This document shows positions 1-8,406 of a stretch of DNA of 39,726 nt, one piece after another. Below the pieces are notes generated by a model, which saw only the letters and a program-made list of their open reading frames with translations, searched no databases and was not told the DNA's origin. Source of the stretch: Bacteroidales bacterium (GTDB lineage: Bacteria; Bacteroidota; Bacteroidia; Bacteroidales; Azobacteroidaceae); the NCBI GenBank assembly GCA_003851245.1, contig BHEP01000024.1, forward strand, positions 1-39,726, in the 5' to 3' direction. Numbering within the stretch: position 1 is the first letter of the stretch; each line of letters starts with the position of its first letter. The position numbers and the translations under genes are program-made.

Positions 1-1280
1 GGTTTTACCAGTCCTTCAATCCATTGCACATATGATTCCTCACATTCGGGAAGATTGGTCGGCCCACAGCCCCAGTACATTTCCTGTAAATTGATATTGC
101 TTTGAAAGTTGCCACTCCACGGAGCCTCTACAAATGTGTTCCAAGCCCCTTGCAATGTAGATGGGAGTGTGCCTTTTCGAGAAGCACTGATTACCAGATA
201 GCGACTTAGATTAAACCAAAGCGTTTTGAGAGAAGCGTCGTCGGTCATTCCTTTTTGTAGTTGTGCTACTCGCTCATTGGTAGGAAGTTGCTCGAGAGAA
301 GTATCTCCGACCATGGACAATTTTACTCTGTTGTATAAATTTTGATAGTCCGTTTTATGTCTCTGTTCAATTTCGGCATAGCTTTTTGTCGCAAGGTCAT
401 TCATCACTTTTTGGGTACTTTCTTCTGGGTTTACTCCTTTGAATAGGGGGTAGTCTTGCACATATTCTGTATCGACGGTATAAAGCAAGGTCACATTGTC
501 AGCTTGGTCAACATGAATTTGATTGTTTGCAATAGATAATTTTCCTCCTTCAGCAATCGCTTTAATTCGTATGCAATACCTCAAGCCATTGCCGCTGATA
601 AGTCCAGAAAAAACAAGCTCATCTTTATTGTGACTAATCGCATCTTCCTTGTAGGTCAAGGGGTGTGAGAGATTGAAACTTATTTTCCCTTTTTTATCAG
701 CCGATAGTTGTAATACAAGCACTTTGTCGGGGTAGCTACAAAAATATTCTCTGTTGTATTGCACACCATCTTGCTTAAAGGATACAAAGCCTTTAGAATT
801 TTTCAAATCCAATCCACGGACATAATCGGATATAGGAAAGTTTTCTTTCTTAAAATTAATATCAATATGACCAACGTTAGAAAAAAATCCGTAGTTAGAG
901 AAATCTCCCATCATATATAATTTACAGAGAGAGTCGGCTTGAAGGTACTGATTGTTTACAATCAGTTTCCGTATCTCATCAATTTTGTCTTTACCCCCTT
1001 CTTTGTTTCCATATTGGTAATTTGGACTTATATGAGGGCCGCCTGTCCAAAATGTTTTTTCGGCAATATCCAATCTTTCTTTATTGACATCTCCATAAAA
1101 CGAGGCACCCATATATCCATTTCCAATATGCAGTGTTTGTTGTGACCAATTAGTTGCAGGATAGGTAAACCACAGTGTTTGATCAGGACTTAATAGAGGT
1201 CTTGCTATGATAGGGCTTGATAGTAGTCCAATAGCAAGGCATGTAAACGATTTGAGGTAAGTTTTCATTTTACTTCTCAT
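1..1280 (-). CDS. GH95-type alpha-L-fucosidase, 5' part only (runs off left edge)
   Basis: Predicted to hydrolyse terminal alpha-L-fucose (or alpha-L-galactose) from glycans after export. 426 codons are visible from an ATG at 1280; an in-frame ATG at 1268 (MKTYLKSF) is an equally good start. The N-terminus is a signal peptide (hydrophobic stretch at about residues 8-22). Next comes the GH95 N-terminal beta-sandwich with the HIGNGYMGASFYGD signature near residues 52-65, then the start of the catalytic (alpha/alpha)6 domain with SRKGTLPSTLQGAWN. The N-I-N pair at 395-397 matches the two Asn that activate water in GH95 (Asn421 and Asn423 of Bifidobacterium AfcA). The following YWGCGPTNLPE differs from the commoner NYWPAEVTNL, suggesting a divergent subgroup. 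The catalytic acid and aspartate lie beyond the window. It is the last visible PUL gene, 64 nt after susD. Family call is firm; substrate is inferred. Confidence 0.88.
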   Translation of the reverse strand, partial: MRSKMKTYLKSFTCLAIGLLSSPIIARPLLSPDQTLWFTYPATNWSQQTLHIGNGYMGASFYGDVNKERLDIAEKTFWTGGPHISPNYQYGNKEGGKDKIDEIRKLIVNNQYLQADSLCKLYMMGDFSNYGFFSNVGHIDINFKKENFPISDYVRGLDLKNSKGFVSFKQDGVQYNREYFCSYPDKVLVLQLSADKKGKISFNLSHPLTYKEDAISHNKDELVFSGLISGNGLRYCIRIKAIAEGGKLSIANNQIHVDQADNVTLLYTVDTEYVQDYPLFKGVNPEESTQKVMNDLATKSYAEIEQRHKTDYQNLYNRVKLSMVGDTSLEQLPTNERVAQLQKGMTDDASLKTLWFNLSRYLVISASRKGTLPSTLQGAWNTFVEAPWSGNFQSNINLQEMYWGCGPTNLPECEESYVQWIEGLVK

Positions 1281-1299
1281 ATTAATTATTAAATTAAGA

Positions 1300-1333
1300 A
1301 CTTGTAGCAGGCGTTTTATTTCCTCCTACAAGT
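1300..1333 (-). promoter_or_regulatory. Hairpin between susD and the GH95 gene
   Basis: ACTTGTAG (1300-1307) pairs with CTACAAGT (1326-1333). After one C-C mismatch the stem continues with AGG (1309-1311) against CCT (1322-1324), around a 10-nt loop. On the minus strand it is followed by TTCTTAATTTAA rather than a clean U-run. It may be a partial terminator or an mRNA-processing or stabilising element that sets GH95 level relative to susCD; which one is not decidable here. Confidence 0.5.
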
Positions 1334-1344
1334 CCCTTGTTGTG

Positions 1345-3096
1345 TTACCATCCAGGATTATTCAAATTGGGATTTGTTTCCAATTCGCTGCGAGGGATGG
1401 GCATAAAATACATTTTAGCTTCAAAAACATAAGGCGCTTCATCGACCTCATAAGTTTGATACGTCCATGTTTTTCTCAGCATATCCAGTTGTTGGGTAAA
1501 AGAGCCCGTCTTGTATGCTTGAGATGCCAATATATCAGCATTTTCTAACAAGTTCAAGAGAATTTTCGCCCCTTTAAATTTCCGTCCTCCGAGGAGGCTT
1601 TCTGCCAATTTCCATCTACGTAAATCCCAATATCGCTTGTGTTCGAAACATAGCTCTATGTATCTTTCGTTTTGTATAAACTTTCTAAGGGCTTCCTTAC
1701 TCTGTCTGTTTTTTGCAGGCACTTCAGGGCTTAGTATTCCTGCTCTATCTCTAATTTTGAACAGCTCATTGCACGCCAGTTCGGACTCTCCCATTTCATT
1801 TAATGCTTCTGCTAAGTTTAGAATCACTTCCGCCAAGCGAATTTCGATAAATGGTGTTTCGCTACCATTGCCATACGAATAGGCATTTATTGCCAAATCC
1901 TCTTTGATACCCTTGCGGTAAATATATCCAGTGAGAGAATTGTGCGGCGAACCTGCGGCATCAAATTGTTCGCCTCCTTTTACATCCCACGATTTGAACC
2001 TCATAAGCTCTTCGGCAGGAAACGAAGGGTCAACCGTTCCAATATCCATATAGTTGTATTGAGTGCGACCACAATACTGGCTGCCATTGACGCAGATAAA
2101 TGCTTGAAGGCGAGGATCCCTATTCAGGTAGGGGTTTGCTGGATCGTAAGTCTGGTCCTGATCGATACTCAGCCCATTGATTGTAGGAAAAGCATCAACC
2201 AGCTCCTGTAAAGGGCCCCAATGAGCCGCATCTCCATTAGCAATTGTAACAGGTTTTGCCCAAGCGTCCAATCCGTGCTGTCTTTCAGGCATCTTATAGT
2301 AGATGGCAAAAATATTTTCTGAAGAAGAATGATCGAGAAATAAATTCCGTACATTTTTATTTAGAGTGTAAGTTCCAGAGGTGATTACTTCAGAGCTTAG
2401 TTTTGCCGACTTCTCCCACAAATCAGTTTTATTTTCTATATTGTACAATGGGCTAGCCCAAAATAAGTATGTCCTAGCTTCCATGGACTTGGCAGCGCCC
2501 CAAGTGACTCTTCCAAAGTTTTTAGAATCGTATGTTTTGAAATTTACTAGAAGCTCTGCACTTTTAGCAAATTCGGAGCTTACAAATTCAAAAGTTTCAG
2601 GAATACTTTTTCTACCAGGGCGCAAGTCCGGGGAATTAAACTCTTGGGGCTCGGTGATGATTGGTACACCTCCATAGCGTACGGCTAAATAAAAATAGGC
2701 AGTAGCTCTAAAATAATGCGCTTCTCCTTTGATTCTATTTTTAAGATTTATATCAATAGGCGCATTTTCTATGTTCTTTATAATATCGTTGCACTTTCGT
2801 ATGTAGGTATATGCACTCCACCAGCCGAGGGGGTTATCATCGACTCCCCACTCCCCTTTTATTATTTTCCAAGCAGGATGCGTTCGGTAGCCATTTCTGG
2901 ATTCGTCACTACAATCAGATTCTACCCTTGTCCAGCTAGGATGGTTTGCATACAAATTATTAACATAAGCCTCTATGAGTTGTGGATCTTTCCAAACGAT
3001 GTCCGAGCCCATTGATTCCAGATTGGTCTTGTCGAACAAATCGTTGCAGGCAAATGCTAGGAAAGCAATTGCACAAATGAGAATATATTTTTTCAT
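1345..3096 (-). CDS. SusD/RagB family outer-membrane glycan-binding lipoprotein
   Basis: Surface lipoprotein that captures oligosaccharide and acts as the lid on the partner SusC barrel. 583 aa is typical for the family. The N-terminus is a lipoprotein signal (MKKYILICAIAFLAFAC) with Cys17 as the predicted lipidated residue, followed by NDLFDK. The SusD-like N-terminal domain contains the WWSAYTYIRKCNDII helix. The C-terminal SusD/RagB domain shows NRDPRLQAFICVNG, YIYRKGIKED, a TPR-like LAEALNEMGESELACNELF stretch and the late ELCFEHKRYWDLRRWKL motif. It begins 18 nt after the susC stop codon, so the two are surely co-transcribed. The glycan ligand cannot be read from sequence; the neighbouring GH95 gene suggests a fucosylated one. 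Confidence 0.96.
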   Translation of the reverse strand: MKKYILICAIAFLAFACNDLFDKTNLESMGSDIVWKDPQLIEAYVNNLYANHPSWTRVESDCSDESRNGYRTHPAWKIIKGEWGVDDNPLGWWSAYTYIRKCNDIIKNIENAPIDINLKNRIKGEAHYFRATAYFYLAVRYGGVPIITEPQEFNSPDLRPGRKSIPETFEFVSSEFAKSAELLVNFKTYDSKNFGRVTWGAAKSMEARTYLFWASPLYNIENKTDLWEKSAKLSSEVITSGTYTLNKNVRNLFLDHSSSENIFAIYYKMPERQHGLDAWAKPVTIANGDAAHWGPLQELVDAFPTINGLSIDQDQTYDPANPYLNRDPRLQAFICVNGSQYCGRTQYNYMDIGTVDPSFPAEELMRFKSWDVKGGEQFDAAGSPHNSLTGYIYRKGIKEDLAINAYSYGNGSETPFIEIRLAEVILNLAEALNEMGESELACNELFKIRDRAGILSPEVPAKNRQSKEALRKFIQNERYIELCFEHKRYWDLRRWKLAESLLGGRKFKGAKILLNLLENADILASQAYKTGSFTQQLDMLRKTWTYQTYEVDEAPYVFEAKMYFMPIPRSELETNPNLNNPGW

Positions 3097-3114
3097 CTTT
3101 ATTTACTTTAGAAA

Positions 3115-6100
3115 TTAAAAACTAAGATTAAAGCCAAAATTGATTGATTTTTGCTGAGGATAGTATTGAGCAGATCCAGAGGAGCTTTCTGGATCCATTA
3201 TATCCAAGCTGTCAAATGTCAAGAGATTTGTTCCGTTAGCATAAATACGCAAACTACTGATTCCGCTCAATCGTTCCAAGATTTTTCGGGGGAAAGTGTA
3301 GGATAGCTCTACGTTTTTAAGGCGTAAGTAATCACCACTCTTCATCCAAACGGTGGAGTTTCTATTATTGTTAGAATTTCCTCCCACAAAGGGTCTTGGA
3401 TATTTGGCATCCCTATTGTCAGGAGTCCACGATCCATCGGCTAAGTAGTCAAAAAAATTGCTCGTCCCATCTGAAAACATTGTTGTGCCATATCCTCCCA
3501 GCATGATTGACTTATGAGCAGCTCCTTGAAATAGTCCCGAAAGTTCTATGCCCTTCCATCCCATGTTTAGATTGAAGCCATAAATAATTTCAGGAATTGA
3601 ACCATATTTGTCGACTATTGCCAAATCGTATTCGTTTACCACACCATTCTTGTCTACATCGGCATACCTTATATCTCCTGATTTTTGTCCCCCATTAAAT
3701 TGTTTTGCCCAGGCATTTACCTCCTCTTGCGACTGAAACATCCCTTGTCCTACCATTCCTACATGCCCAGCAAGAGGGTATCCCTCACTCGAAACGTGTG
3801 TAAATTGTCGTCCCACAACCTTGTAATAGTCGGGAGTATTTTCATTTTCATCAAATCGAATCACCTTATTTCGAGCAAAGCTATAATTTAGTCCAATTCG
3901 ATAGGAGAAATCCGAGCCTATTTTGTTAGAGTGATTCAGCACAAGTTCAATACCATGATTATCAAGAATGCCATAATTTTCATCAGGAAGGCTTGCACCA
4001 AATGTCTGAGGAATGGTGCGTATGCGTCGAGCCAATATATCCTTTGTTCGTTTGGTGTAGTAATCAATTTCAAAGCTCAATAAATTTTTCCATAGCATTC
4101 CCTCTAATCCCAGATTGATGGTAGTAGATTTTTCCCAGGTAATATTTGGATTTGGGTATAAATCTTTGTACACATTAATTGAGTTGGCATTTAGTCCACC
4201 AATGGTGGCAGCTCCTGCATCTTTGTATGTAAACTCCGACATATATTGCCAAAGATTGACCCTGTCATTTCCTAGAGTACCATAAGATGCCCTTAGCTTA
4301 AGATTATCCACAGCACTAAAATTGTCTTTTATAAACGACTCGTTCGACATTCGCCACGCACCAGATACTGAAGGAAAAAATCCATACCTACTGCCTTTGG
4401 GAAAAGTGATGGATCCATCGTAGCGAAAGGAAGCTTCCATAATATACCGTTGGTCATAGGTGTAATTGAGCCTACCAACGATTCCATTTCTAGCCCATTC
4501 TTTTGCGCTGCCATCATTATTTTTATCAGTATCTCCTCCGGCAAACAATTGCGGAACACTATTTGAGCTAAAATTTGTTCTGTATGCCGAAAAATTATTG
4601 TCTCTAGTTGTTTCTTCTTCATATAAAAACAGAGCTCCTATATCGTGTTTGGAGAATGAGCGGCTGTAATTTAGAGAAATATTGTATAGATAACCATATC
4701 CTTGGTCGAATTTTTCATTCAGTTTAGTCTTTTCTCCCACAACTTTAGTATTAATAATCTCTCCCTTGTCATTTAAATCGTACATTGAGTATGGAATAAA
4801 AAAGTTTTTGGTATAGGTGTAGTTCTTTCCATACGAGTAGGTTCCTTTTGCAGTCAATCCTTCAACACCAGGTATTTTGTAATCGGCTTTAAAGCTTAGT
4901 CTCATATTGTTGTATGTTTCTTTTTTATTGCCCGAATTATGCACCATTTCGATTAAATGCTCACCATTTGTATTTACTGCCAGGCCATTGGGATGGTAGG
5001 ACTCATGATTTGGTCCTTGACGAGGCACCAGATTAAATAAATCTAAAACATCCCATCCAGGACTATTATAGTTGCGAATAGAGGCATCAATATCGGTTCC
5101 TATGGAGAATCGTTTGGTCACTTTGGCATCCACATTGGTTCTGAAATTGTATTTTTTGTAATTAAAATTATCAATCATTCCATCTTCATTGTGATGCCCG
5201 ACGGAGGCAAAATATTTTATATTTTCGGATCCTCCCGCAAGGTTGGCATTGACATAATATTGGCTGGCTGTTTTATTGAATGTTTCATCATACCAGTTAG
5301 TTCCAGCTCCATTTCTGAAGAGTTCTATCTGTTGCGGACTAATCATTCGCGAATCAGAGCTACTTATTCCATCCAATTCATACGCCTTATTGCGAGTTAG
5401 AGCCCACTCATACGAATTTGCCAAAGCAGGGTATCGGGTAGGGCTGTTTACTCCACGATAGCTGTCTACGGAAACAATCGGTTTGCCTAATTTGCCACGC
5501 TTGGTAGTTACAAGGATCACTCCATTGGCGGCTCTGGCTCCATAAACAGCTGCTGAAGCAGCATCTTTCAAGACCGAAACTGTTTCAACCTCATTTGGGT
5601 CGAGATGGCTAAAATCTCGTTCTATTCCATCTACTATTACCAATGGCTCACTATTATTCCACGTGCCCATGCCTCGAATTAATAATTTAGAGCCTTCGCC
5701 CGGCTTTCCCGAATTATTGACAGCAATAAGACCAGGGAGGCGACCAACCAAGGAGTTCGAAAGATTGGACGATGATGATTTCGTCAGCTCGTCTGACGAA
5801 AGGCTTGATACAGAGCCCGACATATTGACCTTCTTTTGCGTTCCGTAACCCACTACTACTACCTCTTCCAATGCTTGGATATCTTCTTCTAATATAATTT
5901 CTACAAAGGATTTTCCAACAAGACTTAGTTCCTGTTTGTTGTAGCCGATATACGAAATAATCAGTTTGCCTTCTGCTGGTGCATTCAACTCAAATCTCCC
6001 ATCGATATCGGTGATTGTGCCATTGTTAGTGCCTTTGACCACCACGCTTGCTCCAATAATAGGCTCTCCTTTGCTGTCGAGAATAAGTCCATTGATTGGT

Positions 6101-6468
6101 CCTATTTTTTCTGCTCTTTTGGGGCTTGTAGGTTTAATGGCAATGGTATTGCCTGTTTGCGAAAAGGTCAAACTTCTAGGAGTGAGTATTGTTTCAAGTA
6201 CTATTTCAATATTTTCTTCTTGCGAGGCGATTGTTACATTTTTTTTGTTGTCAAGAATTAGATCCAGATACGAAAATCGGATGTTTGTTTTATTTTCTAT
6301 TTCATTGAAAAATTCTTTTAGTGTTGCATTTTTTAAGGACAAGGATACTTTTACTCCTTTTGCATCAATAAAATGAGGGCATAGGAAAAAAGAAAAAAGA
6401 AAAAATAGGATTGTAAATCTTGAAACCCTACCTTTGTCGATTGATTTGCTTTTTCTACGGTAAATCAT
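3115..6468 (-). CDS. SusC/RagA family TonB-dependent receptor with N-terminal STN domain
   Basis: Outer-membrane barrel that imports glycan fragments using TonB energy. 1117 aa. A basic N-terminus and a hydrophobic export signal (about residues 17-36) lead into an STN domain (about 40-110; LKEFFNEIENKTNIRFSYL), a CarboxypepD_reg-like repeat (about 122-200; GEPIIGASVVVKGTNNGTIT), a short linker with the VVVGYGTQ motif, a plug domain (RGMGTWNNSEPLVIVDGIER, then ANGVILVTTKRG) and the beta-barrel, ending in ...NFGFNLSF with a C-terminal Phe. The STN domain is the mark of receptors that signal to a FecR-type anti-sigma factor, and such a gene lies immediately upstream. The start codon is retained because the export signal follows it directly. 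Confidence 0.97.
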   Translation of the reverse strand: MIYRRKSKSIDKGRVSRFTILFFLFSFFLCPHFIDAKGVKVSLSLKNATLKEFFNEIENKTNIRFSYLDLILDNKKNVTIASQEENIEIVLETILTPRSLTFSQTGNTIAIKPTSPKRAEKIGPINGLILDSKGEPIIGASVVVKGTNNGTITDIDGRFELNAPAEGKLIISYIGYNKQELSLVGKSFVEIILEEDIQALEEVVVVGYGTQKKVNMSGSVSSLSSDELTKSSSSNLSNSLVGRLPGLIAVNNSGKPGEGSKLLIRGMGTWNNSEPLVIVDGIERDFSHLDPNEVETVSVLKDAASAAVYGARAANGVILVTTKRGKLGKPIVSVDSYRGVNSPTRYPALANSYEWALTRNKAYELDGISSSDSRMISPQQIELFRNGAGTNWYDETFNKTASQYYVNANLAGGSENIKYFASVGHHNEDGMIDNFNYKKYNFRTNVDAKVTKRFSIGTDIDASIRNYNSPGWDVLDLFNLVPRQGPNHESYHPNGLAVNTNGEHLIEMVHNSGNKKETYNNMRLSFKADYKIPGVEGLTAKGTYSYGKNYTYTKNFFIPYSMYDLNDKGEIINTKVVGEKTKLNEKFDQGYGYLYNISLNYSRSFSKHDIGALFLYEEETTRDNNFSAYRTNFSSNSVPQLFAGGDTDKNNDGSAKEWARNGIVGRLNYTYDQRYIMEASFRYDGSITFPKGSRYGFFPSVSGAWRMSNESFIKDNFSAVDNLKLRASYGTLGNDRVNLWQYMSEFTYKDAGAATIGGLNANSINVYKDLYPNPNITWEKSTTINLGLEGMLWKNLLSFEIDYYTKRTKDILARRIRTIPQTFGASLPDENYGILDNHGIELVLNHSNKIGSDFSYRIGLNYSFARNKVIRFDENENTPDYYKVVGRQFTHVSSEGYPLAGHVGMVGQGMFQSQEEVNAWAKQFNGGQKSGDIRYADVDKNGVVNEYDLAIVDKYGSIPEIIYGFNLNMGWKGIELSGLFQGAAHKSIMLGGYGTTMFSDGTSNFFDYLADGSWTPDNRDAKYPRPFVGGNSNNNRNSTVWMKSGDYLRLKNVELSYTFPRKILERLSGISSLRIYANGTNLLTFDSLDIMDPESSSGSAQYYPQQKSINFGFNLSF
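6411..6436 (+). promoter_or_regulatory. Candidate plus-strand promoter inside the 5' end of susC (antisense)
   Basis: TACCTTTG at 6429-6436 is a perfect Bacteroidota -7 box (TAnnTTTG) on the strand opposite susC. A TTG at 6411-6413 lies 15 nt upstream, shorter than the usual 19-21 nt, so the -33 element is weak. Transcription would start near 6443 and run across the susC start codon (6468) towards the terminator at 6539-6573. Confidence 0.45.
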
Positions 6469-6575
6469 AGTTTTTTATTAATAAAGATTGATACTTGTTA
6501 CATTTCTTGCATCTGTAACCTTAATTGTTTTGATCTTTGGTCGAAGAGTCTGGTACATTCTTCGACCTTTTTTGC
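6443..6575 (+). ncRNA. Candidate cis-antisense small RNA to the susC leader
   Basis: Predicted only from its ends: a TAnnTTTG box at 6429-6436 and a plus-strand intrinsic terminator at 6539-6573. The product would be about 130 nt and complementary to the first codons and 5' leader of susC. It also contains the short hairpin GTTACA (6497-6502) / TGTAAC (6514-6519). Cis-encoded antisense RNAs of this size and place (DonS type) are known to repress sigma/anti-sigma-linked PULs in Bacteroides. The start is approximate (plus or minus a few nt) and expression is inferred. Confidence 0.45.
6539..6573 (+). terminator. Intrinsic terminator oriented plus, opposite the susC leader
   Basis: GGTCGAAGA (6539-6547) pairs perfectly with TCTTCGACC (6559-6567) and is followed by six T (6568-6573), then GC and five more T. 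On the minus strand, the direction of all annotated genes here, the stem is followed by AAAGATC rather than a T-run. It therefore reads as a terminator only for a plus-strand transcript. Confidence 0.7.
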
Positions 6576-6611
6576 TTTTTATTTAGGATGAATTCATGTT
6601 GTAAATAATTA

Positions 6612-7607
6612 TTAGAATTTAATTTCAATTTCATTTCCGACTCTTTGAAAGGAGAAGCGATAGTGTTCTTGCAAATTTTTCAAGACCGTGCTTATATGCT
6701 CCTCATGAAAACTTCCTGTAAACAGGTCTTTGGGAAAATTTCCATGCGTTGCAATGGATATGCCATAGAAAAACTCCAATTGGTTAAATATTTGAGCGAT
6801 GGTCTGTGAATAAAATACCAAATCGCCTCTTCTCCAAGCAGTTTCTAGCCATAGGTCTGTTGCCACAAGCTCCATCTGCCCTGTTTGATAGGAGTATCTG
6901 GCTTTTTGATTGGGATAAAGGTAAGTTGCTGATTCATAATTTTTTGATTGAATTAGTTTGATTTTTCCTTCGACCAGTGAAGCTTCAAAATTCGGGCTGT
7001 CAGGATATGCCTTCACATTGAATGTAGTGCCTAAGACCTCTATGTTTACTTCTTGGGTTTGCACCAAAAAAGGTTTGGAGGTATCCTCTTGCACCTCAAA
7101 ATAGGCTTCTCCTGCAAGTGAAACTTTTCGATGGCTCGAAGCAAAAGATGCGGCACAGGTGAGCGAGGACTGCGAATTTAAATATACGATGGTATTGTCG
7201 GGCAAAATGAGTCTTGCTTTTTCTCCCTTACCCACACTTACTGTGTATTCTTTTTTTATATCCGACAATAGGGTGGCTCGATCAAAATATAGATAGGCTG
7301 TGAAGCTCATTAGCAAGAAAATAAAAACAATTGAAGCGACTTTTCCTGTGTAGAAAAATATGGATCTTTTGCGGTCTTTTTTTTGCTGATGTTTGAAAGC
7401 CTTATTTAGATTTTTTTTAATGCACTCAAAAGCTTGTTTGTTTCTATTGCCTTTGGATTGATAACTAGTCCAAAGCTCTTCTAGATTGTTCTCTATAGTG
7501 TTATCATTAAGCTGATTGATCTGATATTTTAGTTCAATAAATTCTTCCAAAGACAGTTGTTTGTCTAAGTATTTTTCAAATAATTTTTTTATTTCTGTCT
7601 GAGTCAT
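6612..7607 (-). CDS. FecR-type anti-sigma factor, DUF4974 C-terminus
   Basis: Inner-membrane anti-sigma factor that holds the neighbouring ECF sigma factor until the STN domain of SusC signals. From the ATG at 7607 it is 331 aa. The cytoplasmic N-terminal part (1-82) is followed by one membrane segment (about 83-107), the periplasmic FecR domain (about 121-219; GKGEKARLILPDNT, GEAYFEVQED, VLGTTFNVKAY) and a DUF4974 domain (about 262-331; TGSFHEEHISTVLKNLQEHYRF). The frame extends upstream to a TTG at 7637, but the ATG is preferred because it begins the conserved amphipathic N-terminus (MTQTEIKKLFEKYL). About 130 nt separate it from the sigma gene, with a 10-bp palindrome TGCCTAGGCA (7715-7724) between. 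143 nt separate it from susC. Confidence 0.94.
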   Translation of the reverse strand: MTQTEIKKLFEKYLDKQLSLEEFIELKYQINQLNDNTIENNLEELWTSYQSKGNRNKQAFECIKKNLNKAFKHQQKKDRKRSIFFYTGKVASIVFIFLLMSFTAYLYFDRATLLSDIKKEYTVSVGKGEKARLILPDNTIVYLNSQSSLTCAASFASSHRKVSLAGEAYFEVQEDTSKPFLVQTQEVNIEVLGTTFNVKAYPDSPNFEASLVEGKIKLIQSKNYESATYLYPNQKARYSYQTGQMELVATDLWLETAWRRGDLVFYSQTIAQIFNQLEFFYGISIATHGNFPKDLFTGSFHEEHISTVLKNLQEHYRFSFQRVGNEIEIKF

Positions 7608-7739
7608 ATTTTTTGTTTCTATAGGTAATACGCTCAAGGGCAGAAAATCTAATCAATCATATTTTATGTTATAAAACATAAGTCAAAAATAATCAGCATT
7701 GTAGGGGCAGGACTTGCCTAGGCATGAAAATATTCGATT

Positions 7740-8300
7740 TTAGAAAAACAGGGAGAGGTAGGGGTGTTTTATTTGTTGTTTGAGGAGTTTTAAAGCCTGA
7801 GATAGATAGTTATAAACAGCTTGCTCAGAAATTTTTAGTTCTTTGGCAACTACAGAAGCCGAAAGGCCCTCTTCCTTACACATCTCGAAGACTTTACATT
7901 GGCGAGGCGATAATTTTTTTTTGAATTTACCGAGCAAGCGGTTAAACTCATCAAAATCAATTTTGGCATCGGAGTTGTTCTCTGCCAGAGCCTCCTCTTC
8001 GGCATATTTTTGGTAGTCTTCAAAAACGGGATTCCTAAATAGTTTTCGTAGCTGGTCAATAATTTGGTTTTTGGCAATCTTGAAAAGATAGGACTTAAAT
8101 GATAATTCGGTATTAATTTGTTCTTTATTGATCCAAATTTTAATAAATGTATCTTGTACCAAGTCTTGGGTAAGATCATGAGAATGTGTAAGATTAAATA
8201 CAAAACCATAGAGCAAATCGAAATACTGCTCATACAAGGAAGTGAAAGCCTTGTAGGAGCCTTTTTTTAATTCTATAAGCTCTAAAATGGTTTTTTCCAT
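7740..8300 (-). CDS. ECF sigma factor (sigma-70 family, FecI-like)
   Basis: Extracytoplasmic-function sigma factor of 186 aa, the first gene of the PUL as transcribed. Region 2 spans about residues 20-90 (LYEQYFDLLYGFVFNLTH, then DLTQDLVQDTFIKIW, then SYLFKIAKNQIID). Region 4 spans about 128-176 (LSPRQCKVFEMCKEEGLSAS) with the helix-turn-helix at 150-170 (VVAKELKISEQAVYNYLSQ). An acidic linker at 100-120 joins them. Its position before fecR and an STN-type susC predicts that it drives susC and the genes after it. No TAnnTTTG box was found upstream, so its own promoter is unknown. A fairly long hydrophobic tail (YLSLFF) ends the protein. Confidence 0.95.
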   Translation of the reverse strand: MEKTILELIELKKGSYKAFTSLYEQYFDLLYGFVFNLTHSHDLTQDLVQDTFIKIWINKEQINTELSFKSYLFKIAKNQIIDQLRKLFRNPVFEDYQKYAEEEALAENNSDAKIDFDEFNRLLGKFKKKLSPRQCKVFEMCKEEGLSASVVAKELKISEQAVYNYLSQALKLLKQQIKHPYLSLFF

Positions 8301-8334
8301 CTGCTTGTTTTTTTTACATAATAAATAAATATAA

Positions 8335-8396
8335 GTGGCTAGTGCTTAGTGATCTTGCACCAGTTTGTTAACCATTAGTAACTTATTGCTAGCCAC
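8335..8396. repeat. 8-bp inverted repeat flanking a 46-nt loop
   Basis: GTGGCTAG (8335-8342) is repeated inverted as CTAGCCAC (8389-8396), between the exporter gene's stop codon (8407) and the sigma-factor start (8300). On the minus strand the far arm is followed by an AU-rich run, so it may be a weak long-loop terminator for the exporter gene. Chance cannot be excluded. Confidence 0.35.
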
Positions 8397-8406
8397 AAAA
8401 AAACCG

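Noticed and set aside
5966..6376. Plus-strand open frame of 136 codons opposite susC
   Set aside because: Low-complexity shadow of the STN and CarboxypepD_reg coding region; no conserved features, no start context, and the minus frame is certain.
7608..7637. Ten extra N-terminal residues on FecR from a TTG start
   Set aside because: An ATG at 7607 begins the conserved N-terminal helix; the extension is not family-like.
7664..7684. TTATGTT/AACATAA hairpin between sigma and anti-sigma genes as a terminator
   Set aside because: Seven AT-rich pairs with no U-run on either strand; likely chance.
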